Of a stretch of 13,420 bases of DNA, positions 1-5,690 are shown in pieces. The notes beneath the pieces were generated by a model. That model was not told the DNA's origin, ran no database searches, and worked only from the letters and a program-made list of their open reading frames with translations. The position numbers were made by a program, and so were the translations under genes. The stretch is from Baffinella frigidus (lineage: Eukaryota > Cryptophyceae > Cryptomonadales > Baffinellaceae). The stretch spans positions 157,870 through 171,289 of the forward strand of contig MU647039.1 in assembly GCA_026770585.1 (NCBI GenBank), given 5' to 3'. The stretch's first letter is position 1. The number at the start of each line of letters is the position of its first letter.

Positions 1-72
1 TCCCTCCCTCCCTCCCTCCCTCTCGCTCGCTCTCTCTCTATCTTTGACTCACTCTCTTCCCCTCTCCCTCAG
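1..72 (+). repeat. CT-rich tract, probable intron 3' end
   Basis: Simple-sequence DNA: TCCC repeats, then CT repeats, then a pyrimidine run ending in CAG at 70-72. The last 20 bases read as a good polypyrimidine tract and acceptor for the exon that follows. The alternative is a plain microsatellite with a fortuitous AG. Confidence 0.5.
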
Positions 73-217
73 GATTTCCCGACGCAGACCCAGCGTCATC
101 CGGGTGGGGCATGAACCTGGACAGTGCGGGAGGGAAGGGGGGGAAGGCGGACACACAGCGCTCCGGGGGGGGGGGCAGCTTCCGCGAGTTCATGCCTGCT
201 TCTAGCTTGCTGTCGAG
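73..217 (+). CDS. Internal exon of an unidentified protein (partial gene)
   Basis: I do not recognise the protein. A 145-bp segment lies between a pyrimidine-rich CAG acceptor (70-72) and a canonical donor (GAG|GTGAGC, GT at 218-219). One frame, with codons starting at 75, stays open across it and reads as ordinary protein: FPDADPASSGWGMNLDSAGG at the start and SGGGGSFREFMPASSLLSR at the end. The Gly-rich middle includes a G homopolymer, a possible site of length error. The exon starts with the last two bases of a codon and ends two bases into the next, so the rest of the gene must be spliced on. The only methionine near its start (111) could instead be a start codon. Downstream lies 1.8 kb of repeat-filled DNA before a possible terminal exon in compatible phase (2054-2135). 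What is seen is the boundaries and open frame; that it is coding is inference. Confidence 0.45.
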
Positions 218-238
218 GTGAGCTGCCCTCCACACACA

Positions 239-535
239 GCGGACTTCGACGGGAGTTTGAAAACCCCTTGAGCGATAAGACCTGCGACCCTACGGTAGGT
301 GATCCGTAGGGACATAGGGGGGGTTCGTACGGATAAGGCAACGGGAAACGGCTTAAATTTGAACATGTTTTCCCTACGTAGCCCGCTGTGTGGGTTGTGC
401 GTGTGCCCATGTGCGATTCTGACCACCTTTGCGCTACCGTATCCGTAGGAACCCCCCTATGTCCCTACGGATTGCCTACCGTAGGGTCGTAGGTCTTATC
501 GCTCAAGGGTTATTCAAAACCCCTTCGAAGTCCGT
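239..535. repeat. Foldback element PK, copy 1
   Basis: A long imperfect inverted repeat. The left arm (about 239-338) and right arm (about 430-535) both contain GAGCGATAAGACCT, CCCTACGGTAGG and the stretch around CCGTAGGGACATAGG, read in opposite directions. The arms extend outward to CGGACTTCGA on both sides. The loop (about 340-430) is non-coding and is shared with copy 2. This looks like a non-autonomous foldback or MITE-like element. It lies just downstream of the donor at 218, so it is probably intronic. Confidence 0.75.
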
Positions 536-609
536 ACGGTATTGCCTATCGAAGGATCCTGAGGGTTGGTCTTTGTCAACGTGAGATGCCTCCGTTGTGC
601 GTGTGGGTT

Positions 610-676
610 TGGAAGTTGGGGGTTGGGGGTTGGGGGTTGGGGGTTGGGGGTTGGGGGTTGAGGGTTGGGATTTAGG
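610..676 (+). repeat. GGGGGTT heptamer microsatellite
   Basis: About eight tandem 7-bp units of the GGGGGTT type, decaying rightward into GGGATTTAGGG. The period and the final TTTAGGG-like unit suggest a telomere-type repeat turned G-rich, with the G-rich strand on top, opposite to the arrays at 5501-7900. Runs of five G separated by TT have clear G-quadruplex potential. Confidence 0.75.
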
Positions 677-725
677 GTGTAGGCCTTTGTCGGAAACCTC
701 CTCGGCTTCAGGGTAGGTAGCAAAT

Positions 726-1017
726 CACACAGCGGAGTTCGAAGGGGTTTCGTATAACCCTTAAGCGATAAGACCTACGGCCCTACGGTAGGTGATCCGT
801 AGGGACATAGGGGGGGTTCCTACGGATAAGACAACGGGAAACGGCTTAAATTTGAACATGTTTTCCCTTCGTAGCCCTCGTAGCCCGCTGTGTGGGTTGT
901 GCGTGTGCCCATGTGCGATTCTCACCACCTTTGCGTTACCGTATCCGTAGGAACCCCCCTATGTCCCTACGGATTGCCTACCGTAGGGTCGTAGGTCTTA
1001 TCGCTCAAGGGTTATTC
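726..1017. repeat. Foldback element PK, copy 2
   Basis: A second copy of the element at 239-535 in the same orientation. The left arm is about 752-835, the right arm about 935-1017, and the loop is nearly identical except for a short duplication of the GTAGCCC motif (875-890). The left outer arm keeps the TTCGAAGGGGTTT extension; the right end stops at GGGTTATTCG, so this copy is truncated on the right. The two copies are separated by the G-rich heptamer tract. Confidence 0.75.
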
Positions 1018-1112
1018 GTTGTGCGTGTGACCTTGGTCAGAACCCTCCTCGAGTTTAGGGTAGGTGCCGCTCTCGAGCGGGGCGTGGAAAACTGGAACGG
1101 GTTTGAAGGTTT

Positions 1113-1269
1113 GTAGAGCGCTGTGCAGAGAAGTTGGCCACGGGAAATAATGGAAAATCGAGAAATTGGAGCCATTTTATCAACTTTTGAGAAATTTAGT
1201 ACCATGAATTTCTCAAGAGTGGAAAAATGCCCATTTTTCGGTGGCCAACTTCTCTGCACAGCGCTCTAC
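1113..1269. mobile_element. 157-bp MITE-like element with perfect 29-bp terminal inverted repeats
   Basis: Bases 1113-1141 and 1241-1269 are exact reverse complements over 29 bp (ends GTAGAGCGCTGTGCAGAG). Inside is a second perfect 10-bp inverted repeat (1187-1196 and 1207-1216, TTGAGAAATT). It has no coding capacity. No target-site duplication is evident next to the ends. The perfect arms suggest recent insertion or maintenance by hairpin-templated repair. Confidence 0.8.
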
Positions 1270-1278
1270 CTGAACTCA

Positions 1279-1295
1279 GGTCCAGATTCTGGACC
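1279..1295. repeat. GGTCCAGA/TCTGGACC hairpin
   Basis: An 8-bp perfect palindromic stem with a 1-nt centre. Related hairpins with AGGACC arms occur at 1815-1834 and 3531-3553, so this looks like a recurring module. Its role is unknown. Confidence 0.55.
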
Positions 1296-1372
1296 TTGGC
1301 TTCTGAAATGTTCCACGCTCGCTCGAGCGCGGGTAGCATACGGTGTTAGACTACAGTTGACCCTAGGGCTCG

Positions 1373-1562
1373 TATCCCTTAAGTGGCGAGCAGGCTCATA
1401 CACCCTACCGTAGGGCCCTAGGACCTGCCTAGGACACGCAGCGCCAGCGATAAGCATCGCTGCACTTTTATCGAGCATACGAGATTCCTGTGCAAGCTGC
1501 TCATACACCGGCTTATACAGAAAAACCTGTCTGTTAAACTGTCAATTTTCACTTAAGGGATA
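1373..1562. repeat. TL palindromic element, copy A (divergent)
   Basis: It begins TATCCCTTAAGTGGCGAG and continues with the family core (CTCATACACCCTACCGTAGG, GGACCTGCCTAGGAC). It ends at 1550-1562 with CACTTAAGGGATA. The ends pair, but at 190 bp it is almost twice the usual 104 bp and the right half is unrelated to other copies, so it is rearranged or carries an insertion. Confidence 0.65.
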
Positions 1563-1604
1563 TGAGGCTCGTGCGTGAGACGCTCTCCGATTAGCCCTGA
1601 GGCC

Positions 1605-1727
1605 TACAGGGGTACCTCGCTCATAAGAAATCGCCCCCCCCCCTAAGGACCACCATAGGGCCCTACGCATAGGCCTACTGTATGGTCCTAGGGTGGGGTG
1701 GTTTCTGATGAGCGAGGTACCCCTGTA
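1605..1727. mobile_element. KP palindromic element, copy 1
   Basis: Full-length member of the main family, from TACAGGGGTACCTCGC to its inverted copy ending CCCCTGTA. The stem contains CTCATAAGAAA, a C-run paired to a G-run, and CTAAGGACC against GGTCCTAGG. The asymmetric centre (CCATAGGGCCCTACGCATAG) gives it an orientation. It has no coding capacity and is flanked by TA on both sides. No convincing longer target duplication is seen. Confidence 0.85.
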
Positions 1728-1814
1728 CCCTACCGCTACCGAGCGAGGACGGGACACGATTTTAAAAACTTTAACCAGAATCCTGAAGGAAATGGACTTT
1801 TAAAATGAAAAGCT

Positions 1815-1834
1815 AGGACCGGAATCCCGGTCCT
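1815..1834. repeat. AGGACCGG/CCGGTCCT hairpin
   Basis: An 8-bp stem with a 4-nt centre, preceded by an A-rich stretch. It has the same module shape as 3531-3553 (A-rich lead, then an AGGACC palindrome with a GAAT-like centre). Confidence 0.55.
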
Positions 1835-2053
1835 GGCTGTCTTATACGTGCCGAATTGGCTCGACAGCGGATGGGTGCCTCGCCTTCAAGGAGCCGCGCA
1901 GAATCTCTCAATAAGCACACTTATCTCAGCCTTCTGTGCATGCCTAAAATAGCACGTCCACCCGTATCTTCGTCGTTGGAAGCCTTAAGATCGCCACAGA
2001 TTCTGTTATGTTCCGGTATGAGATTTTACCCTGAAAAGGGATTCCCTGAACAG

Positions 2054-2135
2054 GCATGGGAAGTCGTCGGGCAAGAATGCGCGTGCTGAGGAAATGGATG
2101 AACAGCTGGCGGGGATTATGCAGCGGCTGAGATAA
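2054..2135 (+). CDS. Possible terminal exon of the gene begun at 73-217
   Basis: The frame with codons at multiples of 3 is open from 2022 to a TAA at 2133-2135. Its last part reads GKSSGKNARAEEMDEQLAG and then IMQRLR, a basic stretch followed by a plausible amphipathic helix. Two AG acceptors, with exon starts at 2039 or 2054, would both restore the phase left by the donor at 217, completing an Arg codon at the junction. The second (CCCTGAACAG) has the better context. The open stretch is short enough to occur by chance and neither acceptor is strong, so linkage to the upstream exon is inference. If real, the intron is about 1.8 kb and filled with foldback elements. The overlapping frame 1856-2089 lacks a supported ATG and seems less protein-like. 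Confidence 0.28.
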
Positions 2136-2169
2136 TAATGAAGTGAATGTTCTGAATGTGTCGAATACT

Positions 2170-2401
2170 GGGGTTTCCTGAAATTCAGGACAGGCGCTGC
2201 CCTAGGTTGGTCCTAGGCTCCTCGGCATAGGCGTCCAGGGGTACCTCGCTCATAAGAAAGCACCCCCCTCCTTGAGACCTCCATAGGGCCCTAGACATAG
2301 CCCTACTGTAGGGTCCTAGGAGGAGGCGCTTTCTTATAAGCGAGGTACCCCTGTACCTTAGGACCCTAGGGCGGTGCGTGTCCTGAATTTCGAGTAACCC
2401 C
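2170..2401. repeat. Outer inverted repeat enclosing KP copy 2
   Basis: 2170-2217 and 2356-2401 are imperfect reverse complements sharing GAAATTCAGGACA, GCCCTAGG and TCCTAGG-type blocks and ending in GGGGTT/AACCCC. KP copy 2 sits between the arms. This reads as an older foldback element whose loop was entered by a KP element. Confidence 0.6.
2234..2355. mobile_element. KP palindromic element, copy 2
   Basis: Full length, 122 bp, same orientation as copy 1. The left TA boundary is mutated to TC and the right arm has CTTATAAGCG in place of CTTATGAGCG. It lies inside the outer inverted repeat 2170-2401. Confidence 0.82.
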
Positions 2402-2403
2402 GG

Positions 2404-2474
2404 TACAGGGGTACCTCGCCTACAAGAAACCGCCTGCCCCTAGGACCCTACAGTAGGCCCATGTCTGGGGCCTT
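2404..2474. mobile_element. KP element, copy 3 (left half only)
   Basis: Left arm and centre only: TACAGGGGTACCTCGC, CTACAAGAAAC, CCCCTAGGACCCTACAG, then TAGGCCCATGTCTGGGGCC. The right arm is absent, replaced by unrelated sequence. It starts 2 bp after the outer inverted repeat that holds copy 2. Confidence 0.7.
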
Positions 2475-2697
2475 ACCTGACTTGACTTTTTCCTTTCAGA
2501 TTTCGGGAAGCCCAATTTCCTTGGACCTCCGGAAATTGACCATCAAAAAGAAGGGGGGGAAACATCAAAAATTGCTGTTCCCCCCCCACGTTTCGACGCG
2601 AACCCCCCGGGCCCTGAGAACATGGTCCTGGGGTAAATCGGGAGAGAGCCACCCTGTATCCCCTCTTCACGAGCCTCTGCACTGGAGCGCTAAAAGC
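2475..2697. other. Unassigned spacer with an acceptor-like site
   Basis: This contains a good-looking splice acceptor (CTGAC branch-like motif, T-rich tract, CAG at 2497-2499) and an 8-bp inverted repeat (CAATTTCC 2513-2520, GGAAATTG 2531-2538). An open frame of 104 codons runs 2461-2775, but it begins inside KP copy 3 and ends inside repeat R1, so it is probably not a gene as it stands. A short exon starting at 2500 cannot be excluded. Confidence 0.35.
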
Positions 2698-2794
2698 GAT
2701 CCGAAAGCAAAAATGCTTTCTCTGCAGTCCTTTCTACGGAAGGGCGTGTCGTTGGCATATGTTGGGAGAAATTAAAACCTTAAGGACCTAAAGG
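2698..2794 (+). repeat. Dispersed repeat R, copy 1 (degenerate)
   Basis: Shares landmarks with the better copies at 6036-6124 and 12028-12115: GATCCGAAAG at the start, CTGCAG, a CATATGTTGGGAG block, then AAGGACCTAAAGG at the end. It is diverged in the middle. It could be a SINE-like or other short non-autonomous element; I cannot identify A and B boxes. Confidence 0.55.
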
Positions 2795-2850
2795 GCACGG
2801 CGGAGAGAATGGCGGTGATGCCATTTCAGATTGGCTCTAACTCTCCTGCG

Positions 2851-2954
2851 TATCCCTTAAGTGACCAACGGGTGGATAATCGCCCGTGGAAGCCCTAGGC
2901 AGGTCCTAGGGCCCTACGGTAGGGCGTATGAGCCTACTGGTCACTTAAGGGATA
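2851..2954. mobile_element. TL palindromic element, copy B
   Basis: A 104-bp foldback. Its ends TATCCCTTAAGTGACCA and TGGTCACTTAAGGGATA are perfect reverse complements over 17 bp. The inner part carries GCCCTAGGCAGGTCCTAGGG and CCCTACGGTAGGGCGTATG. It abuts copy C. Confidence 0.8.
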
Positions 2955-3057
2955 CCTCTTAAGTGGCCATGCCGTCAAATTTGAGGGCCAAGAGGTCCTA
3001 GGCAGGTCCTAGGGTCCTACGGTAGGGCGTATGAGCCTACTGGGCACTTAGGGGATA
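2955..3057. mobile_element. TL palindromic element, copy C (tandem with B)
   Basis: Same core as copy B, with CAAATTTGAGGGCCAAGAGG on the left side and CACTTAGGGGATA at the right end. The left TATCCC end is missing or merged into copy B's right end. The two copies are in the same orientation and share 50-60 bp of near-identical right-half sequence. Confidence 0.72.
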
Positions 3058-3072
3058 GTCAATCTGGTAGGG

Positions 3073-3270
3073 CTTGGCCAAAGCGAACTTCGAAATTACA
3101 AGATGCGAACTTCTAGATGGACCGTTTTGGACATGTAGTGTTTTAGATTCAAATTATCATTGCATCATCAGAAATTCGCAGTACAAATCATGCCGTTTAC
3201 AAACAATTACAATTGCGGTTTAAAACTCAGAAGTTCGCATCTTGTAACTTCGAAGGTCGCTTTGGCCAAG
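3073..3270. mobile_element. 198-bp element with 42-bp terminal inverted repeats
   Basis: 3073-3114 and 3229-3270 are reverse complements at 40 of 42 positions, beginning CTTGGCCAAAGCGA. The AT-rich interior (about 115 bp) has no paired arms and no open frame of note. This is MITE-like in form and unrelated to the KP, TL and PK families. No clear target duplication is seen. Confidence 0.78.
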
Positions 3271-3330
3271 TCTTATTAATACCACATTGGCTCTACCTGG
3301 AGTGGGGTGGGACTTGCCCGACGACAGGAG

Positions 3331-3452
3331 TACAGGGGTACCTCGCTCATAAGAAACTGCCCCCCTCCCTAGGACCACCATAAGGCCCTAGGCATAGGCC
3401 TACTGTAGGGCCCTAGGGGAGGGCGGTTTCTTATGAGCGAGGTACCCCTGTA
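3331..3452. mobile_element. KP palindromic element, copy 4
   Basis: Full-length 122-bp copy with intact TACAGGGG and CCCCTGTA ends, same orientation as copies 1 and 2. One of the cleanest copies. No target duplication longer than the flanking TA is evident. Confidence 0.86.
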
Positions 3453-3530
3453 GACTCTACCGCCTCCACCATCTAAAGGCCCGCTTTTGACGCCGTCCGC
3501 TGTCGAGCGAGTTCGGCACGAAATCAAAAG

Positions 3531-3553
3531 CCAGGACCAGAATCTGGTCCTGG
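3531..3553. repeat. CCAGGACCAGA hairpin
   Basis: A perfect 11-bp stem with a single central base (CCAGGACCAGA, A, TCTGGTCCTGG), preceded by an A-rich stretch. It is the strongest of three related hairpins. It is too GC-rich and closed to be an obvious terminator, and there is no following T tract. Confidence 0.65.
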
Positions 3554-3561
3554 AATCCGTT

Positions 3562-3598
3562 ACAGTATCCGTGGGAGCCCCCCTGTTTCCCTCGATTT
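3562..3598. repeat. Fragment of a PK foldback arm
   Basis: Matches the right-arm sequence of PK copies 1 and 2 (GTATCCGT, then GAGCCCCCCTGT against GAACCCCCCTAT) with several substitutions. No partner arm is nearby, so it is a decayed remnant. Confidence 0.45.
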
Positions 3599-3773
3599 GG
3601 GGCACTTCGAGCTGGTGCGAAGGCACTTCGAGAAAGGCAGGTTTACTATGTTGACAAACACGACCGCTGCACGCCACGTGGAGAGGTAGGCCGAGACGTA
3701 GGGGCTTCTAGCAGCCCGAGTGCACCCCGAGCTACGCGGGAGAGCTAGAGTCCTTTTACGCCCTGCGTCTGTA
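3599..3773. other. Spacer without recognised features
   Basis: Contains a short direct repeat of GGCACTTCGAG (3600-3611 and 3622-3632 region) but no supported gene, RNA or element. Confidence 0.5.
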
Positions 3774-3850
3774 CATTTAGGTCCTTTAGGTTCTTCGAGC
3801 TCCCAACATAGGCGGACACCGGAACTGGTTCTGCAGAAAAGCCATGCTTG
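3774..3850 (-). repeat. Dispersed repeat R, copy 2 (reverse strand)
   Basis: Read on the minus strand it matches the R copy at 12028-12115 closely: AAGCATGGCTTTTCTGCAGA, CCGGTGTCCGCCTATGTTGG, GAGCTCGAAGAACC, CTAAAGGACCTAAA. It is the only reverse-strand copy in the window and ends just where the duplicated upstream region of the next gene begins. Confidence 0.72.
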
Positions 3851-3855
3851 ATGGT

Positions 3856-4022
3856 GGTGCTTTGGTGCTTTTTTTTACACTCACATCGAAGGCCACAGCC
3901 CACCTCACTCTTGAGGAGTTGGGAGTAATCTACTGATGGCTTTAGGTGCTTTGGTGCTTTATTTTACACTCACATCGAAGGTCACGCCCACCTCACTCTT
4001 GAGGAGTTGGGAACGATCTACG
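3856..4022 (+). repeat. Tandem duplication, 89-bp period, upstream of the low-complexity gene
   Basis: 3856-3934 and 3945-4022 repeat the same block with few changes: GGTGCTTTGGTGCTTT, then TTTTACACTCACATCGAAGG, CCACCTCACTCTTGAGGAGT and TTGGGA. The GGTGCTTT motif recurs again near 4101. An open frame across 3936-4226 is repeat-driven. The block lies 220-380 bp before the ATG at 4240, so it may hold promoter or 5' UTR sequence, but no TATA box or known site is clear. Confidence 0.7.
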
Positions 4023-4045
4023 GGTGAGCTCCCCGACCCAGCTAT

Positions 4046-4100
4046 GCAGGTTTGGCCGAGCCTCTTTTCTTTTGCAGGTTTGGCCGAGCCTCTTTTCTGG
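4046..4100 (+). repeat. 28-bp direct tandem repeat
   Basis: Two adjacent copies (4046-4073 and 4074-4100) of GCAGGTTTGGCCGAGCCTCT plus a T-rich tail. Position upstream of a gene suggests a possible regulatory role, but nothing in the sequence proves it. Confidence 0.75.
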
Positions 4101-4239
4101 TGGTGCTTTGGTGCTTTGGTGCCTAAATATTGTCAAAAGTTGCAAAGAAGTAACTTTGACCCTGCCGGTGGTCGCCAGGTCGTGATGAGTTTTTTTTTTG
4201 GAACTAACGTTCTAGGCGTGTGTTAATTTTCTGAAAGAG

Positions 4240-5156
4240 ATGGCGCAGCGCGGGATGAACGCTCAGGGCAACTCCTGGAGCACACCTGGCGGCACCAACA
4301 CGGGCGGATCCGCATACCACTACGCCAATGCTAATGGGTCGTACTACTAACGGGTGCGCCTCCCCAAAGCTTTGCCTCTCCCATGCGTTCCAGGGTGCGT
4401 TCTTGCACCTACCCCTGATCCGCTGGTGTGGGGGACTGGCAGAACGACAACGGGAGCACGTACTACAACTCTCCGAGCGGCTACGCGCAGTACACCAGCC
4501 CCTCCGGCTACGCGCAACACACCAGCCCCTTCGGCTTGCGTTACACGAATGCCCAGCAGGGCCAGGCCAGCAACCCGTATGCTCAGCAGGACCAGGGCCT
4601 CCGCTCGTCTACACGCGACACCGGGAGCATCCATCACAACTCGCCGATCGGCTACGCGCCCTATTCCAGCCCCTCCAGCTACGCGCAGCCCTACGGCTTG
4701 CGTCACACGCAGGACGGGGCCAGCAACCCGTATGCATATGCGCAGGAGGGCCAGGGCTCCCGCGCGTATACACGCGACACCGAGAGCGCCTACTACACCT
4801 CGCCGAGCAGCTACACGCAGCACGCCAGCCCCTCCGGCTCGCGCTACACGTATGCTCAGCAGGACCAGGGCAGCAACCACTCTGCTGAGTTTTCTGAGCA
4901 AGACCAGGGTTCCCGCGCGTACAGTCAGCAGGGCGAGAACTGCCCCGCCTATGATCACCAGGACCATGGCTCGGCCGGGGGGGGGCATGCTGACTCAGGG
5001 GGGGGCGACGAAGAGTCTTCCGAGGACGCCGCGTCGCTGGGTGGCGGGGGGGTTGGCCACTCTGACTCCAACTCGGAGTCACAGTCCGAAACGGGCGGCG
5101 GGGGCTATTACTCGGATGGGAGCTCCGACTCGGATGGGAGCTCCGACTCGGAGTGA
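4240..5156 (+). CDS. Prion-like Tyr/Ser/Gln/Gly-rich protein with acidic tail (probable two-exon gene)
   Basis: No specific family is recognised. The first exon probably starts at ATG 4240 (MAQRGMNAQGNSWSTPGG, then SAYHYANANGSYY). The main exon runs from about 4443 to TGA 5154-5156, about 237 codons with strong GC at third positions in this frame only. It holds three tandem units of 53-57 residues starting at 4461, 4632 and 4791, with motifs such as NSPSGYAQYTSPSGYAQ, AQQDQG and RDT. It then turns Gly/Asp/Ser/Glu-rich, ending in a duplicated SDGSSD. Composition resembles the SYGQ-rich domains of FUS/EWSR1/TAF15-type proteins, which are known to phase separate; no RNA-binding domain is visible, so function is not assigned. 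The best donor is GTGCGC at 4354 and the best acceptor is CAG at 4440-4442, in matching phase, but an in-frame TAA at 4348-4350 lies before that donor. Either another donor is used (GT at 4338 or 4341, needing a weaker acceptor) or the gene is broken. The main exon's only upstream in-frame start is a GTG at 4428, which is unlikely. Confidence 0.6.
4354..4442 (+). other. Candidate intron of the low-complexity gene
   Basis: 89 bp from GTGCGCCTCC to GACTGGCAG, with a CTGATCC branch-like motif near 4413-4419 and several stops in the frame of the main exon (for example TGA at 4416). It would join codon-complete exons on both sides. The unresolved problem is the TAA at 4348-4350 just upstream. Confidence 0.4.
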
Positions 5157-5290
5157 GCTGGGGGCGTGAAAGGAGGCGTGTGTTTTGAGTACACGATGTT
5201 TTTCAGCCAGCGCGGCCAACCTCTCTTTCTCTCGCTCTCTCTCCCTCTCTCCTGGACCATCATATCACATCAGGTACAGGATCATGCTTG
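5157..5290. other. 3' flank of the low-complexity gene
   Basis: Contains a CT-rich microsatellite (5221-5252) and no second gene. No AATAAA is seen here, so the polyadenylation site is unassigned. Confidence 0.45.
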
Positions 5291-5410
5291 TACAGGGGTA
5301 CCTCGCTCATAAGAAACCAACCCCCCCTAGGACCCTACAGTAGGCCTATGCCTAGGGCCCTATGGTGCTCCTAGGGGGGGGGGGGTTCTTATGAGCGAGG
5401 TACCCCTGTA
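5291..5410. mobile_element. KP palindromic element, copy 5 (opposite orientation)
   Basis: 120 bp with intact ends. The centre reads CCCTACAGTAGGCCTATGCC, the reverse complement of the centre in copies 1, 2 and 4, so the element sits in the other orientation. The G-run in the right arm is longer than the matching C-run in the left. Its right end and following 14 bases recur at 5691-5720. Confidence 0.85.
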
Positions 5411-5500
5411 CCTGAGAGAGAGTCTTGTGGGACGCGTGTCCCTCCCACCGACGGCGCTTGCGCTTTTTGCTCACTAGACTCCTGCACCCCTGTGGGGACC

Positions 5501-5690
5501 CCTCAACCCGCAACCCGCAACGCTCAACGCTCAACGCTCAACGCTCAACCCTAAACCCTGAACCCTAAACCCTAAACCCCGAGCCCCAAACCTTCTCAAC
5601 CCTAAACCCTAAACCTTACACCCTAGACCCTAAACCCTAAACCCTAAACCATGAACCCTAAACCCTAGACCCTCAACCCTAAACCCTAAA
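5501..5690 (-). repeat. Interstitial telomere-like array with in-phase variant heptamers
   Basis: Mostly CCCTAAA units (TTTAGGG on the other strand, the plant/algal telomere type) in the C-strand direction. The left part is a run of 7-bp variants in the same register: CAACCCG twice, CAACGCT four times, CAACCCT, then AAACCCT. It decays by single substitutions to the right. It is flanked on both sides by the same KP right-end sequence. Confidence 0.85.

Noticed and set aside
2461-2775. 104-codon open frame with an ATG
   Set aside because: The ATG lies in KP copy 3 and the last quarter lies in repeat R copy 1, so it is a repeat-spanning chance frame. An acceptor-like site at 2499 is recorded separately.
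3331-3452. KP palindromes as transcription terminators or CRISPR-type repeats
   Set aside because: Stems of about 50 bp with TA-flanked ends, nesting and target duplications indicate mobile elements. Spacing is irregular and there are no spacer arrays or cas genes.
3331-3452. Long target duplication at KP copies 1, 2, 4 and 5
   Set aside because: Their flanks show only the TA next to the ends. At copy 1 a gapped resemblance (TAGCCCTG and TACCCTAC) is too weak to count.
3369-3677. Reverse-strand 102-codon frame
   Set aside because: Its C-terminal part is the translation of KP copy 4 (GTSLIRN-type peptide); the remainder shows no coding character.
4046-4100. Possible tRNA fragment suggested by TTTGGCCGAG
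   Set aside because: No cloverleaf can be drawn; the motif is part of a 28-bp tandem repeat.
3936-4226. 96-codon frame upstream of the low-complexity gene
   Set aside because: It is made of the 89-bp and 28-bp tandem duplications; no independent coding evidence.
4354-5169. 271-codon Arg/Thr/Pro/Ala-rich frame overlapping the low-complexity gene
   Set aside because: It starts with GTG, has shadow-frame composition (CGC/ACG/CCC from TAC/CAG/GGC codons), and lacks the third-position GC bias seen in the chosen frame.
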